Of a stretch of 36,015 nucleotides of DNA, positions 19,625 to 27,654 are shown one piece after another. Position numbers and translations under genes: made by a program. The notes under the pieces were generated by a model, which saw only the letters and a program-made list of their open reading frames with translations, ran no database searches and had not been told where the DNA came from. The first letter of the stretch is position 1. Every line of letters begins with the position of its first letter. Origin of the DNA: Flavobacteriales bacterium (lineage in GTDB: Bacteria > Bacteroidota > Bacteroidia > Flavobacteriales_D > Cryomorphaceae); contig JAKVAV010000006.1 in NCBI GenBank assembly GCA_022448105.1, positions 1 to 36,015 of the forward strand, in the 5' to 3' direction.

Positions 19625-21924
19625 TTTGTAACCGAAATGGTTTCTCCTTGTGGAACAGAAACAGATTTACCGTAGACCAAAATATCGCAGGCATCACCAG
19701 ATTCATTCTTCACACTCACACCATCTCCATTCACACTGATGCTCAATACCGTTTCTCGATACACGATATTAAATCGATAGGAAGTCCATTGATCAGGTAT
19801 CATCGGATCGAGACTCAAAACGCCATTTTTGATTCTCTTTCCTCCGAAGCCTTCAACCACAGCCATCCAAGTTCCAGCCATTGAAGTAATATGTAATCCT
19901 TCGTCTGCTTCATGATTGTAGTCATCCAAGTCGAGTCGCGCAGTTCTCAAATACATCTCATAAGCTTTGGCGTGCATGCCGAGTTTAGCGGCAAGAACGA
20001 CGTGCACGCAAGGCGAAAGAGAACTTTCGTGTACAGTACGTGGCTCGTAATACAGGAAGTTTTCACGGATAGTATCTTCATCAAAATCCTCTTCGAAAAA
20101 GTACATACCTTGGAGAACATCAGCCTGTTTAATAAAGATAGAACGAAGAATTCTATCCCATGACCAGTGCTGATTTATCGGTCTTTCGGAAACATCTAAA
20201 TCAGCAGCTGTAAGATCCTCTTTGTCCAAAAAACCATCTTGCTGCATGTACAGCTTAGTTCCTTCCTTCTTGGGCTCGTAAATCTTCTCGATAATATCAG
20301 ACCATTTCTCAACCTCACTTTCCTGGAAGGAAGTTTTCGCTACGAAGTCACTCCAGAAAGCGGAGTCAGATTTTGCATATTCAATGCTTTCTCTAGCATA
20401 ACTCATGGTCCACTTGGCGATGTAGTTGGTGTACCAGTTGTTATTCACATTGTTCTCATACTCGTTTGGTCCAGTCACACCCAACATTACGTATTGATTC
20501 TTGGCAGAGCTCCAATTCACTCGTTGAGACCAGAATCTCGAAATACCGAGAAGTACTTCTAGTCCTCCTTCTTTTAGATAATCTCTATCTCCGGTGTGTC
20601 TGATGTAATTGTGAATGGCATAGGCAATCGCACCGTTTCTATGAATTTCTTCGAAGGTAATCTCCCACTCATTGTGGCACTCTTCACCATTCATAGTCAC
20701 CATAGGATAGAGGGCGGCTCCATCTTTAAATCCAAGTTTGCCTGCATTTTCAATAGCTCTATCAAGCTGTCGGTAACGGTAAAGCAGCAATTGCTTCGCC
20801 ACCTTGCTACCCGAAGTTAGCATATAGAATGGGAGACAGTAAGCTTCGGTATCCCAATAAGTACTTCCTCCGTATTTCTCACCGGTAAACCCTTTAGGAC
20901 CAATGTTGAGTCTTGGATCTTCACCGGTATATGTTTGGTTGAGCTGGAAAATATTGAATCGAATGGCTTGTTGTGCGGCCACATCGCCTTCAATGACGAT
21001 ATCATTCATCTCCCATCGCTTCGCCCAGGCAGATTGCTGCTCCGCGAGCATTTGATCAAATCCTTTTGCATAAACATTAGCTAAAACCGTTTTTGCCCTA
21101 TTGTTCAATTCAGTCTTTGGGTGATTCTCAGAAGAGATATTGCAGGCGTATTTGTAAACAACGACCTCCTCACCTTCTTTGGCATCGACAGTGATCGTAT
21201 TCTCCACATACTTCTCCTTTTCTTTCTGATCGCTTGAAAAAGAGACTTTCTGGCCACCCTGAGTGACGTTAATTTTTTGACCGGTACAAACTTGAAAATC
21301 TAGCTTCTTGGTTGCCAAAGTAACATATGCTTCATCGTTTGAAATAGACTTCGAGACCTCCGCCCAGAACTTCTCATCATAGTTTGAGTCCTGGTTAATA
21401 ATGTCGCCATCAATATAAACTTTGAATGAAATTGGTCCAGAGTAATTTAAAGGAGTTACACAATAGCGAACTACCGCAGCTTCATCGTCGACCATACTCA
21501 AGAATCGGATGGCATCTACTTTGAGCTTTATTCCATTCTTAAGCTCCGCAATAAAACTTCGCTGTAGATTTCCTTCTTTCATATTCAGAACTCGTCTGAA
21601 GTCCGAAACTTCTGCAGAATTAATATCGAGTGCTTCACCATCTACGATAGGGCTTAAACCTATCCAGTTAGCGGCATTGAGAACCTTAGCAAAATACTCT
21701 GGGTAACCATTTTTCCACCACCCAACTCTCGTCTTATCGGGATAGTAAACTCCCGCGACATAGTTCCCTTGCAGGGTAGATCCCGTGAAATCTTCTTCGA
21801 AATTAGCTCGTTGTCCCATTCTTCCATTTCCTAGACTAAATATGCTTTCGGAAGATAACTGCATATCAGGGTGGAACCCTTCTTCGACAATAAGCCAAGG
21901 ATTCTCTTCATAATGTTTTTTCAT
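19621..21924 (-). CDS. GH65 glycoside phosphorylase, probably maltose phosphorylase
   Basis: Maltose phosphorylase converts maltose and phosphate to glucose and beta-glucose-1-phosphate in the cytoplasm. The protein starts at the ATG at 21924 (MKKHYEENPWLIVEEGF); a TTG one codon earlier is less likely. It has 767 residues, the usual family length, and no signal peptide. Family motifs are YGGSTYWDTEAYCLPFYM (about 355), GEECHNEWEITFEEIHRNG (about 416-434), and VTGPNEYENNVNNNWYTN, where Glu488 matches the GH65 general acid. Typical late motifs ESSLSPCVH and EGLHITSMAGTWM are present. The adjoining pgmB, which uses beta-glucose-1-phosphate, and the amylases point to maltose rather than trehalose or kojibiose, but specificity is not proven. 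Confidence 0.93.
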   Translation of the reverse strand: MKKHYEENPWLIVEEGFHPDMQLSSESIFSLGNGRMGQRANFEEDFTGSTLQGNYVAGVYYPDKTRVGWWKNGYPEYFAKVLNAANWIGLSPIVDGEALDINSAEVSDFRRVLNMKEGNLQRSFIAELKNGIKLKVDAIRFLSMVDDEAAVVRYCVTPLNYSGPISFKVYIDGDIINQDSNYDEKFWAEVSKSISNDEAYVTLATKKLDFQVCTGQKINVTQGGQKVSFSSDQKEKEKYVENTITVDAKEGEEVVVYKYACNISSENHPKTELNNRAKTVLANVYAKGFDQMLAEQQSAWAKRWEMNDIVIEGDVAAQQAIRFNIFQLNQTYTGEDPRLNIGPKGFTGEKYGGSTYWDTEAYCLPFYMLTSGSKVAKQLLLYRYRQLDRAIENAGKLGFKDGAALYPMVTMNGEECHNEWEITFEEIHRNGAIAYAIHNYIRHTGDRDYLKEGGLEVLLGISRFWSQRVNWSSAKNQYVMLGVTGPNEYENNVNNNWYTNYIAKWTMSYARESIEYAKSDSAFWSDFVAKTSFQESEVEKWSDIIEKIYEPKKEGTKLYMQQDGFLDKEDLTAADLDVSERPINQHWSWDRILRSIFIKQADVLQGMYFFEEDFDEDTIRENFLYYEPRTVHESSLSPCVHVVLAAKLGMHAKAYEMYLRTARLDLDDYNHEADEGLHITSMAGTWMAVVEGFGGKRIKNGVLSLDPMIPDQWTSYRFNIVYRETVLSISVNGDGVSVKNESGDACDILVYGKSVSVPQGETISVTK

Positions 21925-21927
21925 CAA

Positions 21928-22578
21928 TTAAAGTTTTTCAAAAATTTCCATTCCGACATTCTGGAAACCTTCAATGGTGTGATTTGCTCGATTCAAAGTG
22001 GTTTTGTTTCCCACCCCGATGATGTACATACCTCCTGCAAGGGCAGCTTCCACTCCAGCCTGAGCATCCTCAAAAACCACGCATTCGCAAGGATGCATTT
22101 TTAGCGCTTCTGCGCCTAGTTGAAAGGTTTGAGGGTCGGGTTTTCCGCGAGAGACTTTGGTCCCGTCTATTACCGCATCAAAAAGATCAACAATTTCAAG
22201 GGTTTCTAGAATTTTCAAGGCGTTTCGACTTGAAGAGCCTAGGGCAATTTTTCGACCTGATTCTTTGGTGGCTTTTATAAATTCTATTGCTCCTGGAAGC
22301 GCCTCATCAGCTTTCATCTTTTCGATAAACTCGAGATACCATCCATTTTTAAGTGCAGTCAAGTCTGCCTTTTTATTGTCAGAAAGACTTAGTCCACCTT
22401 TTTTTAAAAGAATGTTGAGGGACCCTTCTCGACTTATGCCCTTGAGACTTTCATTCTCCTCCTCGGTAAGATCAAAACCTAGTTTGTTGCATAGTCTTTT
22501 CCAAGCCCGATAGTGATATTTCGCCGTATCGACGATTACTCCATCTAGGTCAAATATGCAAGCCTTTATTTCTGCCAT
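21928..22578 (-). CDS. pgmB: Beta-phosphoglucomutase (HAD superfamily)
   Basis: The enzyme converts beta-glucose-1-phosphate to glucose-6-phosphate through an aspartyl-phosphate. It has 216 residues, the usual length. HAD motif I is FDLDGVIVDTAKYHYRAW with nucleophile Asp10 and acid/base Asp12. The cap domain carries the GISREGSL loop that binds the substrate phosphate. Motif II is LGSSSRN, and motif IV is VVFEDAQAGVEAA with the Mg-binding Glu/Asp. Its ATG follows the stop of the kinase gene with no gap, and GH65 follows 3 bp downstream, the classic GH65-pgmB pairing. Confidence 0.94.
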   Translation of the reverse strand: MAEIKACIFDLDGVIVDTAKYHYRAWKRLCNKLGFDLTEEENESLKGISREGSLNILLKKGGLSLSDNKKADLTALKNGWYLEFIEKMKADEALPGAIEFIKATKESGRKIALGSSSRNALKILETLEIVDLFDAVIDGTKVSRGKPDPQTFQLGAEALKMHPCECVVFEDAQAGVEAALAGGMYIIGVGNKTTLNRANHTIEGFQNVGMEIFEKL

Positions 22579-23442
22579 TTAGAATGTAATGCGTTCAAAA
22601 TAGTTTTTGATATGATAGTCATAAAGTCCGTCAATAGGCTTTTTAATAATCTTACCTACTTCAATGTTTCGCATTTCAGCAGCCTCTCTGAGCAGATCCT
22701 CGTGGTAGTATGCAACTGAGCCAATAAAGTGAGTTTTGACTCTATTGTAATCGCTGTAACATGCTACGTGAGTATCAAGAAATTCTCCAATCCCATCGAG
22801 GATCATTTCCTTTACGTATGGTTCAGATTTAAATCCAGTAATGAATTTCATAAAAGAAGCAAGGTAGACATTGGCATGAGGCTGCATGTAGACTTTATCT
22901 ACAATATTGTGATGAGAGATCCCAAATTTATCAATTAGTCCGTCATGAATATTTTGCGGCAGTCTCTTGTAGAGAAAATCTGTGAGCAACTTTTTACCAA
23001 AGTAACACCCACTTCCTTCGTCTCCGAGGATAAAAGCTAAAGCAGGAACTTCTTCTCGAACGATATCACCATCAAAATGACAACTATTTGAACCTGTTCC
23101 CAGAATGCAGGCAATGCATGGATCGTCATCATAAACAGCAAAAGCAGCCGCCACAAGATCGTGATCAACATAGATTTCTGCATTCGGAAAAACCCTGCTT
23201 AACCCTTGTTCTGCAATTCTTTTAAGGTCTATTGATGAACATCCTGCGCCATAAAAGAATAGTGCTCTAACATCCTCCGCAACACTTGAGATCGCTTCAC
23301 TTGACATTAGTTCATTTTCTATTACATCCTCATCATGGAAATATGGATTTATGCCCATGGTAGCGCAATCGGTAAAAGTTTTGTCTTCGGCGACAATTCT
23401 CCAGTCGCATTTCGTAGAGCCGCTATCTGCAATTACTAGCAT
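22579..23442 (-). CDS. BadF/BadG-family sugar kinase (N-acetylglucosamine-kinase-like), candidate glucokinase
   Basis: The protein has 287 residues with the ASKHA fold: phosphate-1 loop ADSGSTKCDWRIV (Asp6), phosphate-2 loop ILGTGSNSCHFDG (about 120), and LGDEGSGCYFGKKLL (about 140), all typical of the BadF/BadG/BcrA/BcrD and GlcNAc-kinase-like family. Bacteroidota members are usually named N-acetylglucosamine kinase. Here the gene lies between pfkA (16 bp upstream) and pgmB (0 bp), so its likely task is to phosphorylate the free glucose released by maltose phosphorylase. No ROK-type glucokinase is seen in the window. Family is sure and substrate is inference. Confidence 0.85.
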   Translation of the reverse strand: MLVIADSGSTKCDWRIVAEDKTFTDCATMGINPYFHDEDVIENELMSSEAISSVAEDVRALFFYGAGCSSIDLKRIAEQGLSRVFPNAEIYVDHDLVAAAFAVYDDDPCIACILGTGSNSCHFDGDIVREEVPALAFILGDEGSGCYFGKKLLTDFLYKRLPQNIHDGLIDKFGISHHNIVDKVYMQPHANVYLASFMKFITGFKSEPYVKEMILDGIGEFLDTHVACYSDYNRVKTHFIGSVAYYHEDLLREAAEMRNIEVGKIIKKPIDGLYDYHIKNYFERITF

Positions 23443-23458
23443 AGAATTAGTTTTTATA

Positions 23459-24439
23459 TCAAATCGACAAGATATCTGCGATTCGAATCAGTTCGGGATC
23501 AATTGTTAGTTTGTCTGTTATAGCCTTCGCAAATGGAGTCAAAACAATTTTGTGATTCATAATTCCGACCATGCAATCTCTCTCTCCATTCAAAAGGTTC
23601 TCCACTGCTGCTACCCCAAGGCGGCTGGCAAGGTTGCGATCAAAACAAGAAGGGCTACCCCCTCTTTGAATATGCCCAAGTATGGTAACCTTTGCATCGT
23701 AGTAAGGAGCTTTTTCTGCCACTTGACGCGCCAGTTCAGTTGCATCTCCACTTTTTCCACCTTCTGCGACTATGATAACGCTGGAAGTTTTATTCTTCCT
23801 TCGGGCCTCATCCAGTTTTTCGACGATACTTTCGATGCTTGTTTCACGTTCCGGAATAAGCGTAGCCAAAGCACCACTTGCCACACCTGCATGCGCTGCG
23901 ATAAACCCCGCATCGCGCCCCATCACTTCTACAAAAAACAGTCTATTGTGTGAAGCTGCAGTATCTCTAATTTTATCTACTGCATCGATGACCGTATTTA
24001 AAGCCGTATCAAATCCGATAGTGTAATCCGTTCCATCCAGGTCATTATCGATCGTACCCGGAATTCCAATAAAAGGAAAATCAAATTCTTTATTGAATAT
24101 ATGTGCTCCGGTAAAAGTTCCGTCACCTCCAATTGCAACCACTGCATCAATTCCTTTTTGCAAAAGTTTTTGATAGCCTTTAGCTCTACCTTCTTTTGTG
24201 CGGAAAGCATCGCTTCTTGCAGACTTTAGAAAAGTACCGCCTCTCTGAAGAATATGATTCACCGAGCGAACATCGAGTTCTTCGATATCACCTTCAACCA
24301 TTCCTTCGTACCCTCGGTAAATGCCTGCAACCTGAACATCATTATAGACTGCCGCACGAACTACTGCTCTAACTGCCGCATTCATTCCCGGAGCGTCTCC
24401 ACCGGAAGTAAATACTGCTATCTTTTTAATGGGTTTCAT
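23459..24439 (-). CDS. pfkA: ATP-dependent 6-phosphofructokinase
   Basis: PfkA phosphorylates fructose-6-phosphate to fructose-1,6-bisphosphate. The ATG at 24439 (MKPIKKIAVFTSGGDAPGMN) gives 326 residues, near the usual 320; a start five codons earlier is less typical. The nucleotide loop GGDGTFTGA has Gly107 at the position that separates ATP-type (Gly) from pyrophosphate-type (Asp) enzymes, so ATP is the likely donor. The catalytic motif PGTIDNDLDGTDYTIG has Asp131 and Asp133. Further motifs are EVMGRDAGFIA and ILGHIQRGGSPS. It is the first gene of the long minus-strand operon. An operator-like repeat starts 21 bp upstream, shared with the divergent regulator gene. Confidence 0.96.
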   Translation of the reverse strand: MKPIKKIAVFTSGGDAPGMNAAVRAVVRAAVYNDVQVAGIYRGYEGMVEGDIEELDVRSVNHILQRGGTFLKSARSDAFRTKEGRAKGYQKLLQKGIDAVVAIGGDGTFTGAHIFNKEFDFPFIGIPGTIDNDLDGTDYTIGFDTALNTVIDAVDKIRDTAASHNRLFFVEVMGRDAGFIAAHAGVASGALATLIPERETSIESIVEKLDEARRKNKTSSVIIVAEGGKSGDATELARQVAEKAPYYDAKVTILGHIQRGGSPSCFDRNLASRLGVAAVENLLNGERDCMVGIMNHKIVLTPFAKAITDKLTIDPELIRIADILSI

Positions 24440-24459
24440 ATAAAGTAAGGTCAATTTAA

Positions 24460-24476
24460 AGTGTACTTATCACACT
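24460..24476. promoter_or_regulatory. Putative operator, AGTGT-N7-ACACT, between pfkA and the NrtR-like regulator gene
   Basis: Perfect 5-bp arms have the same 7-nt spacer as the other three sites. It lies 21 bp upstream of pfkA and 80 bp upstream of the regulator gene at 24556, in a 116-bp divergent region, the expected place for an autoregulated local regulator. Confidence 0.6.
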
Positions 24477-24555
24477 AAGTGAGTCCGATGACAAATAAAC
24501 GAGATTTTATTGATATTTTCGCGATCTACTCTATTAAAACTAACAACTGCTAAGA

Positions 24556-25314
24556 ATGCAAAAAGGCAAACAAGCAGAAATCAGATTTAACCCTAATGTT
24601 TCTGTGGATTGTGTAATCTTTGGATTCGACGGTGAAAGACTCAAGGTACTTCTTATCGACCGCGGACAAGAGATTAACGGAAAAGATTCGGAAGAAAAAA
24701 TTTACGTATTACCAGGAAACCTAATTCGAGAAGACGAAAATCTGAACGACGCTGCAGAACGTGTGCTCGACGAGCTAACGGGTCTTTCTGATATATTTCT
24801 TGAGCAATTTGGATCATTTGGAGCGCCTGACCGTCTGACCAAGGAGCACGATTTGGCTTGGCTAAAGTCAATACGTGCCGAACCTGAGGCAAGAGTGATT
24901 ACCGTTGCATACTACTCTCTGATTAGAGCTGATCAGTACGAAATACATGCAAGCGGTTTTGCAAAAGAAGCTTTTTGGTACGACATTGATGATATGCCCA
25001 AACTTGGTTTTGACCACCAAGATATTATCGAGCAAGCGCTCACTCAGCTTAAGTTCAAAAGCAAGTACCAACCTCTTGGTTTCGAGCTTCTTCCTGAGAA
25101 ATTTACACTTGGGCAATTGCAAAAACTTTACGAAGCAATTTTGAAAACCGAGTTGGACAAAAGAAATTTCAGAAGAAAAATCCTGAAAATGAGCTTCCTT
25201 GTTCCGCTAAAAGAGAAGCAACAGGGTGTTCCTCATAAACCGGCTCGCTACTACACCTTTGATCACGACATGTATCACCGCTATAAGTCGAATGATTTTT
25301 ACTTCACGCTTTAG
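24556..25314 (+). CDS. NrtR-like transcriptional regulator (degenerate Nudix domain plus winged helix)
   Basis: The protein has 252 residues. Residues about 10-155 form a Nudix domain (VDCVIFGFDGERLKVLLIDRG, VLPGNLIRED). The Nudix box GNLIREDENLNDAAERVLDE has an extra residue and has lost the paired catalytic Glu positions (RVLDELTG instead of the RE-EE-G pattern), so hydrolase activity is unlikely and ligand sensing is expected. Residues about 165-235 form the C-terminal winged-helix domain of the NrtR family (FTLGQLQKLYEAIL, DKRNFRRKILKM, PARYYTFD). Bacteroidota members of this family are known to regulate sugar catabolism, for example arabinose genes in Bacteroides. It diverges from the starch-glycolysis operon across a shared operator-like repeat. 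The ligand may be a phosphosugar of the pathway, which is inference. Confidence 0.85.
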   Translation: MQKGKQAEIRFNPNVSVDCVIFGFDGERLKVLLIDRGQEINGKDSEEKIYVLPGNLIREDENLNDAAERVLDELTGLSDIFLEQFGSFGAPDRLTKEHDLAWLKSIRAEPEARVITVAYYSLIRADQYEIHASGFAKEAFWYDIDDMPKLGFDHQDIIEQALTQLKFKSKYQPLGFELLPEKFTLGQLQKLYEAILKTELDKRNFRRKILKMSFLVPLKEKQQGVPHKPARYYTFDHDMYHRYKSNDFYFTL

Positions 25315-25324
25315 AAGTTTGGAT

Positions 25325-25359
25325 AAAAAAAGAAGTGCGAACGAATGCGTCCACACTTC
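25325..25359 (-). terminator. Intrinsic terminator downstream of hsp20
   Basis: An imperfect stem (GAAGTG / CACTTC outer arms, ACG / CGT inner arms, loop AATG) is followed on the minus strand by seven U residues (A-tract 25325-25331 on plus). It lies 37 bp beyond the hsp20 stop and 11 bp after the stop of the regulator gene. Confidence 0.7.
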
Positions 25360-25396
25360 AACCAATCTAAACCAAAATTTAAAACCAATCTTACTC

Positions 25397-25837
25397 TTAG
25401 CTTATTGCTATTTCACGTCTCTTAGGGTTTTCTTCTACTTCTAGCTTAGGAATTAACACGGTCAATATTCCGTTATCGTATTTTGCAGATACACCTCCTG
25501 CATCAGCAATCTCTGGCATTCTGAAAGATCTTTTAAATGAGGAGAAGTTGAACTCCCTTTTAGTAAAACCTTCATTATTCTCCTCTATTTCTTTGGATAC
25601 TTCTGAACTGACCTCAAGTAGATCCTCGTTCAATTCAATTTTGAAATCTTCCTTTTTCCTGCCAGGAACGGCTAACTCAATCTGGAAATCTTTCACAGAC
25701 TCCTTGATATTTGCAGCTGGCACTGACCCCGTTCTCATGACTTTTCTTGGAGTGAATTCTCCTTCAAAAAAATCGTTGAACAAATTATCCAAAGGGCCCC
25801 AAGCAGGTGTTTGATGTTTGAATTTAATAAGTGACAT
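25397..25837 (-). CDS. Hsp20/alpha-crystallin small heat-shock protein
   Basis: This ATP-independent holdase chaperone binds unfolding proteins. The ATG at 25837 (MSLIKFKHQTPAWGPLDNLF) gives 146 residues; a start 11 codons upstream adds residues atypical of the family. The alpha-crystallin domain spans about residues 40-135 (PAANIKESVKDFQIELAVPG, the FSSFKRSFRMPE segment, and AKYDNGILTVLIPK), with a short C-terminal tail carrying an I-x-I-type end (REIAIS). The upstream region holds a composite repeat element at 25915-25990 that probably controls it. Confidence 0.93.
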   Translation of the reverse strand: MSLIKFKHQTPAWGPLDNLFNDFFEGEFTPRKVMRTGSVPAANIKESVKDFQIELAVPGRKKEDFKIELNEDLLEVSSEVSKEIEENNEGFTKREFNFSSFKRSFRMPEIADAGGVSAKYDNGILTVLIPKLEVEENPKRREIAIS

Positions 25838-25914
25838 AGTTTCTAGTTTTTTCAATTCGTATTTGCACAACTTCTGTCAATCGGTGTGCCGACAAGGAAA
25901 AAACCAAATTTTCA

Positions 25915-25990
25915 TGTCATTTTGGCATCTAATTCAGGAATTAGGTGTCATTTTGGCATTTTTTAGTGGTTCATGGAGCCATTTTGGCGT
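25915..25990. promoter_or_regulatory. Composite repeat element upstream of hsp20: three 31-bp-spaced copies of a 14-bp motif plus a dyad
   Basis: TGTCATTTTGGCAT occurs identically at 25915-25928 and 25946-25959. A third copy, AGCCATTTTGGCGT (11 of 14 matches), lies at 25977-25990, again exactly 31 bp on, and overlaps the end of the pseudouridine synthase gene. Each copy is itself a loose dyad (TGYCA-N3-TGRCA). Between the first two lies a perfect 7-bp-arm dyad, CTAATTC-AG-GAATTAG (25929-25944). A 31-bp period is about three helical turns, so bound proteins would sit on one face. A role in heat-shock control of hsp20 is inference. Confidence 0.55.
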
Positions 25991-26678
25991 TCAATACTTT
26001 CCAAATTGGATCATCCGGAAAGCTTGCCTTTATAAGGATTGGTTCTTTACGGACTGGATGCATCAATTGTATTGAATATGCATGCAGGTGTATTCCGCCT
26101 CCTCTATTTGGTCGAGGAGCACCATATTTTAAATCTCCTTTAATAGGACAACCCATAGAAGATAGCTGGACCCTAATTTGATGGTGCCTTCCCGTGTGCG
26201 GATTTACTTTAAGTATAGAGTAACGGTCAGTATTCATGACAAGCTGATATTCCAGCACTGCTTTTTTAGCTCCGATCGACGGAATATCAAGGGCCTTTGA
26301 TTTATTGCGCTTCGTATCCTTTACCAGAAAATGGGTGAGCAGGGACTTCTTAAGTTTAGGTTGATGACATACGGCTGCGTAGTAGACTTTGGTGACATTT
26401 TTAGTCTTAAACATCTCATTAAGTCTAGACAGCGCCTTACTTGTTTTTGCGAACACCACAACACCACTCACCGGCCGATCGATGCGATGCACTACCCCAG
26501 TAAAAACATTTCCAGGCTTATTGTATTTCTTACGGATCCACTCTTTTACGATTTCACTCAATGGAATATCGCCGGTGTGATCCCCTTGGACGATATCACC
26601 AGCTCTTTTATTTACAGCAATAATGTGGTTGTCTTCAAATAAGACCTCTAAACTTTGAACTGTAGTGAGACGAGACAT
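25971..26678 (-). CDS. RluA-family RNA pseudouridine synthase
   Basis: It isomerises uridine to pseudouridine in rRNA or tRNA. The protein has 235 residues and no N-terminal S4 domain. Motif II, GVVHRIDRPVSGVVVFAKTS, contains the catalytic Asp (about residue 66). Other family motifs are VLFEDNHIIAVNKRAG at the N-terminus, VTKVYYAAV, and HTGRHHQIRVQLSSMGCPIKGD near residue 160. Its ATG overlaps the panB stop by one base (TAATG), so it is probably cotranscribed with panB. The exact target uridine cannot be told. Confidence 0.93.
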   Translation of the reverse strand: MSRLTTVQSLEVLFEDNHIIAVNKRAGDIVQGDHTGDIPLSEIVKEWIRKKYNKPGNVFTGVVHRIDRPVSGVVVFAKTSKALSRLNEMFKTKNVTKVYYAAVCHQPKLKKSLLTHFLVKDTKRNKSKALDIPSIGAKKAVLEYQLVMNTDRYSILKVNPHTGRHHQIRVQLSSMGCPIKGDLKYGAPRPNRGGGIHLHAYSIQLMHPVRKEPILIKASFPDDPIWKVLNAKMAP

Positions 26679-27493
26679 TAATACTGCTCGGAATCATTGG
26701 GGAAGTCTCGACTCCTAACGTCCTTAACGTACTGACCGACCGCACCTTTAATATCCTCATATAAATTCAAATATCTTCTTAAAAATCGAGGATTAAATTC
26801 ATGTGTGATTCCCAATAAATCATGAACAACTAACACCTGTCCATCAGAATCACCACCGGCACCAATTCCTACTGTAGGAATGGACAATTCCTGTGAAACT
26901 TTTGCGGTCAATTTTGCTGGGATCTTCTCTAGTACAAGACCAAAGCATCCTGATTCCTGTAGCATCAGGGCATCTCTCATCAGGCGTTCTGCTTCCTCTT
27001 CTTCTTTGGCTCTCACGGTGTAGGTCCCAAATTTGTAAATACTCTGTGGAGTCAAACCAAGGTGCCCCATGACCGGAATCCCGGCAGAAAGAATTCTCAA
27101 AACACTCTCATTAATCTCCTTCCCTCCTTCAAGCTTCACGGCATGAGCACCGCTCTCCTTCATTATTCTGATCGAAGATGTTAATGCCTCCTTACTGTTT
27201 CCTTGATAGGTACCAAACGGCAAATCAACTACCACTAGAGCTCTTTTTACTGCTTTGACAACTGATGTCGCATGATAGATCATTTGATCAAGAGTAATTG
27301 GCAGAGTCGTTTCATGTCCAGCCATAACATTCGAGGCAGAATCACCCACTAGTATTACATCAACACCGGCCTCGTCTACAATTCTGGCCATTGAATAGTC
27401 GTACGAAGTGAGCATAGAAATCTTCTCACCTTTATTCTTCATTTCTTGAAGCGTGTTGGTCGTTACTCTTTTAACATTTGAATGAACAGACAT
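26678..27493 (-). CDS. panB: 3-methyl-2-oxobutanoate hydroxymethyltransferase (pantothenate synthesis)
   Basis: PanB transfers a hydroxymethyl group from 5,10-methylene-tetrahydrofolate to alpha-ketoisovalerate, giving ketopantoate, the first step of pantothenate synthesis. It has 271 residues, the usual length. Motifs are [40 protein letters not shown] with the metal-binding Asp, [15 protein letters not shown] with the substrate Lys, [20 protein letters not shown] with the catalytic Glu, and [22 protein letters not shown]. It is followed by the pseudouridine synthase gene with a 1-bp overlap. No other pan gene is visible nearby. Confidence 0.96.
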   Translation of the reverse strand: MSVHSNVKRVTTNTLQEMKNKGEKISMLTSYDYSMARIVDEAGVDVILVGDSASNVMAGHETTLPITLDQMIYHATSVVKAVKRALVVVDLPFGTYQGNSKEALTSSIRIMKESGAHAVKLEGGKEINESVLRILSAGIPVMGHLGLTPQSIYKFGTYTVRAKEEEEAERLMRDALMLQESGCFGLVLEKIPAKLTAKVSQELSIPTVGIGAGGDSDGQVLVVHDLLGITHEFNPRFLRRYLNLYEDIKGAVGQYVKDVRSRDFPNDSEQY

Positions 27494-27654
27494 AGATCTT
27501 TCAGTTGATTGACAAACCTAGTGTTTTTGGCAAAATTCTTAAAACCTTCAGTTATTGGATTCCCCTCGATGAGCTGGCGATCACCTTTAGTGAACTTAGC
27601 AATACCGAATCCCAATGGAAAATCTACATTTGTAGCCTTAATCAATTTATACAT
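27463..27654 (-). CDS. Possible 63-residue small protein upstream of panB
   Basis: This open frame, starting [20 protein letters not shown], fills the 159-bp gap between panB and the divergent lipoprotein gene. Its composition is protein-like, with alternating hydrophobic residues and basic patches, no signal peptide and no Cys clusters. Its ATG and the ATG of the divergent lipoprotein share one CATG palindrome, and its end overlaps the panB start by 31 bp. If real, the promoters of both neighbours would have to lie within coding DNA, which argues caution. No family was recognised. Confidence 0.35.
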   Translation of the reverse strand: MYKLIKATNVDFPLGFGIAKFTKGDRQLIEGNPITEGFKNFAKNTRFVNQLKDLCLFIQMLKE

